NCBI GenBank assembly: GCA_945952355.1 | Contig: CAMFIW010000103.1 | Location: forward strand, 1 to 7,891 | From: an uncultured Phenylobacterium sp. | GTDB taxonomy: Bacteria > Pseudomonadota > Alphaproteobacteria > Caulobacterales > Caulobacteraceae | Length of the DNA stretch: 7,891 bases | Direction: 5' to 3' | In this document: piece after piece, positions 1 to 6,800 of the stretch | Layout: every line of letters starts with the position of its first letter | Numbering within the stretch: position 1 is the first letter of the stretch | Translations under genes and position numbers: made by a program | The notes under the pieces: generated by a model | What the model saw: only the letters and a program-made list of their open reading frames with translations | Database searches by the model: none | What the model was told of the DNA's origin: nothing

Positions 1-1
1 G

Positions 2-565
2 CCTCCGGTCGATCGAAATGAGCAAGTGATTTCCAGCGAGCCGGCCCGCTCGCCTGAGCCGACCGGCCCGGCCCTGACGCCCCTCGCCAGGCCGCAAGAC
101 CTGTCGACCCAGGCGACGAGGTCGCCGTCACGGCCGAATTCGGACCGCCCCATGCAGGGCGAGGAAACCGGCCGCAGCCCGGACGGCGCGCCGACGATGA
201 ACGACCGGGCCTACGAGGCGCGCATGCGCGCGTCCTTCGCCGCCTCCCAGGGCCTGCAGGGCCCGCTCGACGGCCATTGGGTGGTCCGCGCCGGCTCGGC
301 GGAGCTCTACGACCTGCAACTGGTCGACAAGAGCTCCGGCGTGCTGGAAGGCGCCTGGCGCGATCCGCGCCGCAAGGCCGCGTCGGACGCGGCGGGCTTT
401 GTCGATGAGATGGTCCGCGACGGGACGAGCCTCACCCTGCGCTTCCATCCAAAGGGCGGAACCGAGATGGTGTCGATCACCCTTGCTCCCGCCGGCTACG
501 GCGCCTGGTCGGGCGAGCTGGTCGAGCAGGGCCAGCGTCGCCAGGTGACCATGAAGCGCGATTAG
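2..565 (+). CDS. Unrecognised, probably exported protein with Pro-rich linker (5' partial)
   Basis: I do not recognise this protein. The frame is open from the first bases of the window (it reads PPVDRNEQ before the GTG at 26), so the gene most likely begins upstream. The GTG at 26 has no convincing Shine-Dalgarno sequence before it; other in-frame starts are ATG 152 and ATG 197. The first ~65 visible codons encode a low-complexity stretch rich in Pro, Ser, Arg and Thr. After that comes a compact region of about 120 residues, from MNDRAYEARMRAS to the end, with alternating hydrophobic strands (GHWVVRAG, AELYDLQLVD, SGVLEGAWRD, LTLRFHP, MVSITLAP) and a final QVTMKRD; it looks like a small beta-rich domain. 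A Pro-rich linker leading into such a domain would fit a signal peptide or anchor located off the left edge, but that is inference. The gene ends tail-to-tail with the HIT gene, their stop codons overlapping. Confidence 0.7.
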   Translation, partial: PPVDRNEQVISSEPARSPEPTGPALTPLARPQDLSTQATRSPSRPNSDRPMQGEETGRSPDGAPTMNDRAYEARMRASFAASQGLQGPLDGHWVVRAGSAELYDLQLVDKSSGVLEGAWRDPRRKAASDAAGFVDEMVRDGTSLTLRFHPKGGTEMVSITLAPAGYGAWSGELVEQGQRRQVTMKRD

Positions 566-984
566 CCGAGGCCGAGCGCCGCGCGCGCCGCCGCCAGGGC
601 CGCCGCGAGCTGGTCTGCGCCATAGAGCTCCGTTGTTCCCACGCCCCAGACCGGGTCGGGCCAGGCCGGGTCGCCCGGCCGTCGGCCGACCACATGCACA
701 TGCAGCTGCGGCGTGACATTGCCCAGGGCGCCGACGTTCAGCTTCTCGACCGAAAAGCCCAGCACGCCGCCGACGGCGCGAACCGCCGCGCCCGCCGCCA
801 CCACCTCCTCCATCAGGGCCGCACGCTGATTGGCGCCCAGGTCCTCCAGCTCGCGGGCCGCCGCCACGCGCGGAATCAGGACGATCCAGGGCCAGCGCGT
901 GTCCGCCTGCAGCCGCGCGTGGCACAACGCCAGTTCGCCGAGCGGCTCCGAGGTCGGCAGGAAGGCGGGGGCGATCTCGAACAT
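562..984 (-). CDS. HIT-family nucleotide-binding protein (histidine triad-like hydrolase)
   Basis: This 140-residue protein matches the small HIT fold, which binds nucleotides and usually hydrolyses nucleoside phosphoramidates or dinucleoside polyphosphates in the cytoplasm. Visible family features are the N-terminal core strand WPWIVLIPR (31-39), the central helix region with a [10 protein letters not shown] segment (81-90), and the active-site motif [10 protein letters not shown] (92-101). In the canonical His-x-His-x-His-x-x pattern the first His is here Gln93, while His95 and His97 are kept; this Q-L-H-V-H form followed by a [10 protein letters not shown] segment is familiar from bacterial HIT proteins, so I do not regard it as inactivated. 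The length is normal for the family. ATG at 984 gives a natural N-terminus, although no strong ribosome binding site precedes it. It is transcribed away from mdh, sharing a 119-bp upstream region. The substrate cannot be told from sequence. Confidence 0.9.
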   Translation of the reverse strand: MFEIAPAFLPTSEPLGELALCHARLQADTRWPWIVLIPRVAAARELEDLGANQRAALMEEVVAAGAAVRAVGGVLGFSVEKLNVGALGNVTPQLHVHVVGRRPGDPAWPDPVWGVGTTELYGADQLAAALAAARAALGLG

Positions 985-1103
985 GCCGCTGGTTTGTCAC
1001 GGCGCGGCGGCGTCCGCCAGCGCTTGCGGCATTGCAGCATGGCCCCGGCTGGGCTACGGACCCGCCCGACCCTATCTCAAGGCGACAAAACGGGAGTCCC
1101 GCC
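985..1103. promoter_or_regulatory. Divergent promoter region between the HIT gene and mdh
   Basis: This 119-bp region must carry the starts of both flanking genes. For mdh a weak candidate of the Caulobacter housekeeping type (TTGACGS, 10-14 nt, GCTANAWC) is TTGCAGC at 1032-1038, a 14-nt spacer, then GCTACGGA at 1053-1060; it matches 5 of 7 and 4 of 7 informative positions. A second TTGCGGC at 1024-1030 forms an 8-bp-spaced direct repeat with it. I see no convincing promoter for the HIT gene on the minus strand. Confidence 0.35.
1092..1096 (+). promoter_or_regulatory. Ribosome binding site deciding the mdh start, inside a palindrome
   Basis: GGGAG lies 7 nt before ATG 1104 and supports that codon over the in-frame ATG at 1032, which would add 24 residues (MQHGPGW...) not expected in the family. 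The site sits inside the palindrome CGGGAGTCCCG (1091-1101), whose centre is a GANTC sequence (GAGTC, 1094-1098), the recognition site of the CcrM-type adenine methyltransferase of Caulobacter and relatives. Confidence 0.7.
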
Positions 1104-2090
1104 ATGGCCAGCAAGAAACCCCTCCGCGTGGCGGTCACCGGCGCCGCCGGCAACATCGGCTACGCCCTGCTGTTCCGTATCGCTTCCGGCCAGATGTTCG
1201 GCGCCGACCAGCCGGTGATCCTGCAACTGCTCGAAATCCCGGTCGAAGGCCCGCAGAAGGCGCTGAAGGGCGTCGCCATGGAGCTCGAGGACTGCGCCTT
1301 CCCGTTGCTGCAGGACATGGTGCTGACCGGCGAAGCCGACGTCGCCTTCAAGGACGTGAACTGGGCCCTGCTGGTCGGCTCCAAGCCGCGTGGTCCGGGC
1401 ATGGAGCGCGCCGACCTGCTGAAGGACAACGGCAAGATCTTCATCGCCCAGGGCCAGTCGATCGACAAGGTCGCCGCCGACGACGCCCGCGTCGCCGTTG
1501 TGGGCAACCCCTGCAACACCAACGTGATGATCGCCGCCGCCCAGGCCAAGCGCCTGCCGAAGGACCGCTTCACCGCCATGGTGCGCCTGGACGAGAACCG
1601 CGGCCGCGCCCTGCTGGCCAAGAAGGCCGGCGTCGCCATCGACGACGTCACCGACCTGTTCATCTACGGCAACCACAGCCCGACCATGTTCGCCGACTTC
1701 ACCCACGCCAAGATCGGCGGCAAGGACGCCGCCTCGGTCATCGGCGACGAGGCCTGGCTGAAGAACGACTACCTGCCGACGGTGGGCAAGCGCGGCGCGG
1801 CGATCATCGAGGCGCGCGGCCTCAGCTCGGCCGCCTCGGCCGCCAACGCCCTGGTCGATCACGTCCGCGACCTCGTCAGCCCCGGCAAGATCCACTCGGT
1901 GGCCGTCGAGAGCCAGGGCCGCTACGGCTTCGCCGATGGCGTCTGGGCCGGCATGCCCGTCAAGTCGACCGCCACCGGCTACGAGGTCCTGACCTCGTAC
2001 GAGATGGACGATTTCGCCAAGTCCAAGATCGCCCTCACCAACGACGAGCTGGTCGGCGAGCGCGACACCGTCAAGGAACTGCTGGGCTAA
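1104..2090 (+). CDS. mdh: Malate dehydrogenase (type 2, cytosolic-like)
   Basis: This enzyme interconverts malate and oxaloacetate with NAD(H) in the TCA cycle, in the cytoplasm. The 328-residue length and motifs match the MDH family that includes eukaryotic cytosolic MDH. They are: the dinucleotide-binding loop [12 protein letters not shown] (12-23); Glu44 in LLEIP at the end of strand beta2, as expected for NAD rather than NADP; the mobile substrate loop [12 protein letters not shown] (95-106) with Arg96 and Arg102; VGNPCNTN (133-140); RLDENR (161-166) with Asp163 and Arg166; and [10 protein letters not shown] (187-196) with catalytic His191 paired to Asp163. [18 protein letters not shown] (240-257) is a strongly conserved C-terminal block. 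All catalytic residues are present. The start at ATG 1104 is set by GGGAG 7 nt upstream. A GNAT gene follows after 24 nt and is probably co-transcribed. Many alphaproteobacteria instead use a shorter lactate-dehydrogenase-like MDH (about 320 aa) with a GAGxIG loop, so this type is noteworthy here. Confidence 0.96.
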   Translation: MASKKPLRVAVTGAAGNIGYALLFRIASGQMFGADQPVILQLLEIPVEGPQKALKGVAMELEDCAFPLLQDMVLTGEADVAFKDVNWALLVGSKPRGPGMERADLLKDNGKIFIAQGQSIDKVAADDARVAVVGNPCNTNVMIAAAQAKRLPKDRFTAMVRLDENRGRALLAKKAGVAIDDVTDLFIYGNHSPTMFADFTHAKIGGKDAASVIGDEAWLKNDYLPTVGKRGAAIIEARGLSSAASAANALVDHVRDLVSPGKIHSVAVESQGRYGFADGVWAGMPVKSTATGYEVLTSYEMDDFAKSKIALTNDELVGERDTVKELLG

Positions 2091-2098
2091 GACCCACC

Positions 2099-2106
2099 AA
2101 GGAGAG
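2099..2106 (+). promoter_or_regulatory. Strong ribosome binding site of the GNAT gene
   Basis: AAGGAGAG lies in the 24-nt gap between the mdh stop and the GNAT start, 8 nt before ATG 2115. It is close to the ideal anti-16S complement and fixes the start. The short gap leaves little room for a separate promoter, supporting an mdh-GNAT operon. Confidence 0.85.
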
Positions 2107-2114
2107 GCGCCTCG

Positions 2115-2663
2115 ATGCTCGGACCGACCCTCGAGACCGAGCGCCTCATCCTGCGTCCGCCGGAGGCCCAGGACTTCGAGCCCTGGGCCGCCTTCGCCGG
2201 CGACGAGGAGGCCGCCCGCTATCTGGGCGGCGCACAGGTCCGCGCCGTCGCCTGGCGCGGCATGGCCACCATGACCGGCGCCTGGGTCATGCGCGGCTTC
2301 AGCATGTTCAGCGTCATCGAGAAGTCGTCCGGCGAGTGGGTCGGGCGGCTGGGTCCCTGGCAGCCCGACGGCTGGCCGGGAACCGAGGTCGGCTGGGGCA
2401 TCGCCCGCGAACACTGGGGCAAGGGCTACGCCACCGAGGGCGCGATCGCCACGATCGACTGGGCCTTCGACACCTTCGGCTGGACCGAGGTGATCCACAC
2501 CATCGACCCGGAAAACGTGAACTCCCAGGCGGTCGCCAAGCGCCTCGGCTCGACGATCCTGCGCCAGGCCCTGATGCCCGCGCCCTTCGTCGACCTGACG
2601 CTCGACGTCTGGGGCCAGAGCCGCGAGCAGTGGCGCGCCGGCCGCGAAGCCCTGCGCCGCTAG
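2115..2663 (+). CDS. GNAT N-acetyltransferase, RimJ/RimL-like
   Basis: This 182-residue protein is a GCN5-related acetyltransferase that moves an acetyl group from acetyl-CoA to an amine; the acceptor is unknown. It opens with LETERLILRPPEAQDFEPW (6-24), the hallmark N-terminus of the RimJ/RimL-type subgroup. EVGWGIAREHWGKGYATEG (91-109) is the central strand plus acetyl-CoA pyrophosphate-binding loop, and IDPENVNSQAVAKRLGS (130-146) is the late motif whose Asn and following helix pack against CoA. It is rich in Trp. Relatives acetylate ribosomal protein N-termini, other proteins, antibiotics or small metabolites, so no specific role can be given. It lies directly downstream of mdh with its own good ribosome binding site. 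Its stop codon overlaps that of the convergent LytTR gene in the palindrome CTAG (2660-2663). Confidence 0.92.
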   Translation: MLGPTLETERLILRPPEAQDFEPWAAFAGDEEAARYLGGAQVRAVAWRGMATMTGAWVMRGFSMFSVIEKSSGEWVGRLGPWQPDGWPGTEVGWGIAREHWGKGYATEGAIATIDWAFDTFGWTEVIHTIDPENVNSQAVAKRLGSTILRQALMPAPFVDLTLDVWGQSREQWRAGREALRR

Positions 2664-3466
2664 ATCCAGCCGCGCTCGCGCAGTTCTTTGGCGTAGGTGC
2701 GGCTGACCGGGACTTCCGAACCGTCCTTCAGGGTCAGGACCGCGCGCCCGTCTCCGCGGCGGGCGTCGGCGATGGCGTCGCGCGCCACCCACCAGGAGCG
2801 GTGCACCTGGGCGCCCTCGACGCCCTCCAGCTCGGCGATGGCGTCGGCCAGGCGAAGCAGGATCAGGTCCTGGCCCAGGGAGGTGTGCAGGCGCAAGTAG
2901 TGGTCTTCCGCCTCCACGGCCCAAACTTCCGCGCCCCGCAGCTTGAGCGGAAGGCGCTCGAGGAACTTGGGCGCCGCCGGCTCCGACGCCGGGGCCGCGC
3001 GGGCCTCCGCCAGCTGGCTGGTGCGCGTGTTCAGGAACACCACCATCAGGGTCATGGCCTGGCAGACCACGAAGGTGGAGGCGATGTAGCTCGGCAGTTC
3101 GCGAATGGTCACGGCCCCACGCGACACCAGATGGCTCGAGCCCCAGACCACCAGGCCCATCGGCAGGGTCATCAGCACGCCGGCCACCGCGCCCTGCAGC
3201 AGGCGATTGCCGCGGGTCCAGGCCATGCGCACGGCCAGGCGGAACAGCACGATGCCCATGCCGGCCCCGATCCATGAGATCAGCACCACGAAGCCGATGC
3301 GCGGGATCAGGGGGATGGCGTTGGAGCCGAAGGCGCCGACATAGGCCAGGAAGGCGCCGATCAGGCCCGAAATCATGAGGCTGCGGCGGACAGCGACCCA
3401 GGTGATCGGATCGATCGGCGGGGCGGTCGGTGCGATGGCGGGCTTTTCGCGCGCAGGGGCCGTCAT
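2660..3466 (-). CDS. Membrane-anchored LytTR-domain transcription regulator
   Basis: This 268-residue protein joins about four hydrophobic helices to a C-terminal LytTR DNA-binding domain. Helices lie near residues 30-47, 53-75, 90-109 and 126-145. The LytTR domain (about 165-268) shows LPLKLRGAEVWAVEAEDHYLRL, then QVHRSWWVARDAI, then LTLKDGSEVPVSRTYAKELRE, all typical of the AlgR/AgrA/LytR family. There is no receiver domain with a phospho-accepting Asp, so it is not a classical response regulator; the membrane part presumably senses something in the membrane or periplasm while the cytoplasmic domain binds DNA. The frame stays open to an ATG at 3658, but the extra N-terminus is Arg-rich and unlike the family. 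ATG 3466 (MTAPAREKP) is preferred, and ATG 3475 (MRRMTAP), three codons earlier and 3 nt after AGAGG, is an alternative. It is divergent from the polysaccharide gene and could regulate it; that is inference from position only. Confidence 0.9.
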   Translation of the reverse strand: MTAPAREKPAIAPTAPPIDPITWVAVRRSLMISGLIGAFLAYVGAFGSNAIPLIPRIGFVVLISWIGAGMGIVLFRLAVRMAWTRGNRLLQGAVAGVLMTLPMGLVVWGSSHLVSRGAVTIRELPSYIASTFVVCQAMTLMVVFLNTRTSQLAEARAAPASEPAAPKFLERLPLKLRGAEVWAVEAEDHYLRLHTSLGQDLILLRLADAIAELEGVEGAQVHRSWWVARDAIADARRGDGRAVLTLKDGSEVPVSRTYAKELRERGWI

Positions 3467-3558
3467 GCGACGCATCCGCCTCTGCGCATCAACCTTTCCG
3501 CCTCCAGATCGGGCCACGACCCGGCGGGGCCGCGGTCCGGCCTCGCCCACCCCCTGGA

Positions 3559-3584
3559 GATAATGGATGTCGCCGGTTTCGCAA
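3559..3584 (-). promoter_or_regulatory. Candidate promoter of the LytTR gene
   Basis: On the minus strand TTGCGA (3584-3579) is followed after 14 nt by ATTATC (3564-3559), resembling a housekeeping promoter with the short spacing used in Caulobacter. Transcription would begin about 85 nt before the LytTR start codon. The -35 hexamer lies within the inverted repeat GTTTCGCAAAC (3576-3586), so a protein bound there could compete with RNA polymerase. This is a visual match only. Confidence 0.3.
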
Positions 3585-3712
3585 ACGCCCGCGGTCGAGG
3601 CCGGCGAGGCTGAGGTTCGGCGCCTGCGGCGGCGTCCCTGCGACGGATGATGCGGCAAGCGATATCAGGCCCACTTCGGCCACGTTCCGTGTGCTATGGG
3701 GCGCTCGGGGGC

Positions 3713-3739
3713 TTGGCGCGCGCCCGTCGAACCTGCAAA
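3713..3739 (+). promoter_or_regulatory. Candidate promoter of the polysaccharide enzyme gene
   Basis: TTGGCGC (3713-3719) matches 6 of 7 positions of the Caulobacter housekeeping -35 TTGACGS. It is followed after 12 nt by CCTGCAAA (3732-3739), a weaker match to GCTANAWC. Transcription would begin near 3746, giving a leader of about 90 nt that contains the hairpin at 3779-3821. The -10 region overlaps the second GCAAACG/GGTTTCG element. Confidence 0.3.
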
Positions 3740-3778
3740 CGGTTTCGGCGCCGGATACGCTCCAACTTCCGAATATGC

Positions 3779-3821
3779 GCCCTTTCCGTGGGCCAGGTGA
3801 TTCCACCTGACCCCAAAGGGC
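3779..3821 (+). promoter_or_regulatory. Long imperfect hairpin in the leader of the polysaccharide gene
   Basis: GCCCTTT (3779-3785) pairs with AAAGGGC (3815-3821). Inside it GGG (3790-3792) pairs with CCC (3811-3813), and after a single C-A mismatch CAGGTG (3794-3799) pairs with CACCTG (3804-3809) around the loop ATTC. That is 16 base pairs in a 43-nt element ending 17 nt before the start codon at 3839. No T-run follows on either strand, so it is not an ordinary intrinsic terminator. It could be an RNA structure affecting translation or stability, or a DNA operator. The tip contains a GANTC site (GATTC, 3799-3803). The gene lacks a strong Shine-Dalgarno sequence, with only GTGGA next to the ATG. 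Confidence 0.55.
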
Positions 3822-3838
3822 TCTAAGCAAAGCGTGGA

Positions 3839-6800
3839 ATGCCCGATTACATCTTTCACGATCCGACCGGAAAGCGGGCCCGACGCACGGGCCTGGCGGG
3901 TGGCCTGCTGGTCGCCCTCGCCGCCCTGATGGTCGCGGGATTCTTCGCCACCCTGGCGTTCGCCCCCCGCCTGCCGGCCGTGGAACTGCAGGACCCTCGC
4001 GTGCTCACGGCCCTGCACCAGGAGACGGCGCATCGCCTGAAGCGCGGCGACAAGCCCGCCTGGACCCGCATCCCGCGCCCGCAGGAACAGGCCAAGGGCC
4101 GCTGGGCCACACCGCAGCCGACCGCTCAGAGCCGGCCGTTGACCATCGGCTTCTATGTTTCGTGGGACGACGCCTCGCGCGAATCGCTACGCCGCCATGT
4201 CGACAGCCTCGACGTCCTCGCGCCCCAGTGGATCGCCCTGGCCGATTCCAGCGGCCAGGTGAGCGTCACCAACGACGCCCGCGCCGAGGCCATCGTGGCC
4301 GAGGCCAAGCACCGGCCCTCCCTGCTTCCGGTGGTCCACAACGCCCAGAACGCGGTGTGGAACGGTCCCATGGCCGACGCCCTGATCCTCGACCCGGCCG
4401 CCCGCAAGAAGCTGATCGCCAATCTGCTGAACCTCGCCAACAGTCGCGGCTATTCCGGCTACATGTTCGACCTGGAGAACCTGTCGCCCCGCGCCGCGGC
4501 CGCCTATCCGGCCTTCCTGGCCCAGGTGAAGGCGGCGTTCGCCCCGTCCGGCCGCGAAATCTGGCTCACCGCCCCGATCGACGACACCGCCTGGCCGCTG
4601 AAGAAACTGCAGGCCGCGGCCGACGTCATCGTGCTGATGGCCTATGACGAGCACTACGGCACCGGCGACCCGGGTCCGCCCGCCAGCCAGGCCTGGTTCC
4701 AGACTCATGTCGCGGCGGCCATGGCCGACCTCGACCCGGCCAAGACCGTGCTGGCCCTCGGTTCCTACGGCTACGACTGGGCCCTCGAGTCAAAGTTCCA
4801 CAAGCAGGCGGCGGCCGGCGCGGTCACCTTCTACGAGGCCACCCAGACCGCCCACGACTCCTCGGCCACCGTCGCCATGGACGAGGCGGCGCTGAACCCG
4901 ACCTACGCCTACAAGGACGAGACCGGCCGCGACCACTCCGTCTGGTTCCTCGACGCCGCCACCCTCTACAACCAGATCAAGGTCTCCGACGCCTTCCGGC
5001 CCATGGGCTACGGCGTCTGGCGCCTGGGGTCGGAGGATCCCGGCATCTGGAAGGTGCTGCCGCACAACTACGGCCAGGTCCAGCCGGTCGACCTGCAGGA
5101 TATGGTGCCCGGCCAGGATGTCGACTTCGACGGCACCGGCGAGGTGCTGAAGGTCACCGCCACCCCGACTCCCGGCAAGCGCAGCGTCGTGATCGACCAG
5201 GCCACGGGCCTTATCTCCGCCGAGACCTACGACGTCCTGCCGACCTCGTACGTGATCCAGCGCTACGGCGCCCACCCCGGCCTGGTCGCGCTCACCTTCG
5301 ACGACGGCCCGGACGGCCGCTGGACGCCGAAGATCCTCGACATCCTGAAGGAGAAACAGGCGGTCGCCACCTTCTTCGTCATCGGCCAGAACATGGAGCG
5401 CTTCCCCGAGCTGGTTCAGCGCGAAGTGCGCGAAGGCCAGATGGTGGGCAGCCACACCTGGACCCATCCGAACATCGCCGAGACCTCCTCGACCCAGGCC
5501 AATATCGAGCTCTCCGCCACCCAGCGGCTGTTCGAGACTCTGACGGGCAAGTCCATGCGGCTGTTCCGGCCGCCGTTCTTCGGCGACGCCGAGCCGTCGA
5601 CCCCGCGTGAAGTCGCGCCGCTCCTGCTCGCACAACAGCAGGGCTATATGACCGTCGGCCTGCGCATCGACCCGGACGACTGGAAGAAGCCCGACGCCGG
5701 CCTGATCGTCGAGCGCGTGCTGGACCGCTTGGACGACACGGGGCCGCGCGCTGGCCAGATCGTGCTGCTGCACGATTCCGGTGGCGACCGCAGCCGCACC
5801 GTCGCGGCCCTGCCGGTGCTGATCGACCAGCTCCGCGCCCACGGCTACAAGCTGGTCACCGTCGATCAGCTCGCCGGCATGACCCGGGCCCAGGCCCTGC
5901 CGCCGACCTCGCGCGCCTCGTTCGAGCTGATGCTCGATCGGATGGGCTTCGGCTTCTTCCACGGCCTTGAGGCGGCGCTTCGCACCTTGTTCATCGTCGC
6001 CATCGCCCTCGGCGTGGCCCGCCTTCTGGTGCTGGGCGTGCTTGCCCTGGTGCATCGCATGCGCATCGATGGGCGCACCCCGCCCCTGGCGTTCCCGGAC
6101 GACGGCCCGATCGTCTCGGTGCTGATCCCGTGCTTCAATGAGGAGAAGGTGATCGCCGCCTCGGTCGCGCGGATCCTGGCCTCGCGCTGGCCGCAGCTCG
6201 AAGTGATCGTCCTCGACGACGGCTCCAAGGACGCCACCGCCCAGATCGTGCGCGACGCCTACAAGGAGGAGCCGCGCGTCACGCTGCTCAGCTTCGAGAA
6301 CGGCGGCAAGGCGCGGGCCCTGAACCGCGGCCTGGAACATGCCAAGGGCGACATCGTGGTGGCGCTCGACGCCGACACCCTGTTCCCGACGGACACGATC
6401 GCCAAGCTCGCCCGCTGGTTCCACGATCCCAAGGTGGGCGCCGTGGCCGGCAATGCGATCGTCGGCAACCGCGTGAATATCGTCACGCGCTGGCAAGCCC
6501 TGGAATATGTCACGGCCCAGAACCTTGAGCGCCGCGCCCTGGCCGCTCTCGGCGCCGTCACCGTGGTGCCCGGCGCGGTTGGCGCCTGGCGCAAGAAGGC
6601 CCTGCTCGATCTCGGCGGCTATCCCCCGGACACCCTGGCCGAGGACCAGGATCTGACGCTGGCGGTCCAGCGCGCCGGCTGGCGGGTCGAGTTCGACCCG
6701 GAGGCGCGGGCCTATACCGAGGCGCCCGACACCGTCGCGGGCCTCCTGAAGCAGCGCTATCGCTGGTCCTTCGGCACGCTGCAATGCCTGTGGAAGCACC

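Larger units (their letters stand above)
3467..3838. other. 372-bp divergent intergenic control region
   Basis: No convincing gene lies here; short frames in it have Arg/Pro/Gly-rich, non-protein-like translations. It separates the start of the LytTR gene (minus) from the start of the polysaccharide enzyme (plus) and holds a candidate promoter in each direction, two AT-richer inverted-repeat elements (3573-3590 and 3733-3753) made of the same heptamers, GGTTTCG and GCAAACG, in opposite order, and a long imperfect hairpin (3779-3821) next to the plus-strand start codon. Confidence 0.75.

Noticed and set aside
3..29. Possible last codons of an upstream gene ending in TGA at 27-29 and overlapping a GTG start at 26
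   Set aside because: Only eight codons are visible, and the frame of the first annotated gene is itself open to the window edge, so a coupled stop/start cannot be supported.
1032..1103. N-terminal extension of Mdh to the ATG at 1032
   Set aside because: The extra 24 residues are not family-like, there is no ribosome binding site before 1032, and GGGAG stands 7 nt before ATG 1104.
1077..3275. Long - strand open frame of about 732 codons antisense to mdh and GNAT
   Set aside because: Shadow frame of GC-rich coding DNA; composition is dominated by Gly, Ala, Arg, Asp and His and there is no recognisable domain.
830..3277. Long + strand open frame of about 815 codons across the HIT gene, mdh, GNAT and LytTR genes
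   Set aside because: Its translation is Arg/Gly/Pro/His-rich low complexity with no family motif and it overlaps four recognisable genes; such frames are common by chance in GC-rich DNA.
3467..3658. N-terminal extension of the LytTR protein to the ATG at 3658
   Set aside because: The 64 extra residues begin with a run of Arg and low-complexity sequence unlike membrane LytTR proteins; ATG 3466 or 3475 gives a sensible start.
3489..3830. Possible small gene on the - strand in the divergent intergenic region (113 codons)
   Set aside because: No ribosome binding site or recognisable motif, an Arg/Pro/Gly-rich translation, and it overlaps the better supported hairpin and promoter candidates.
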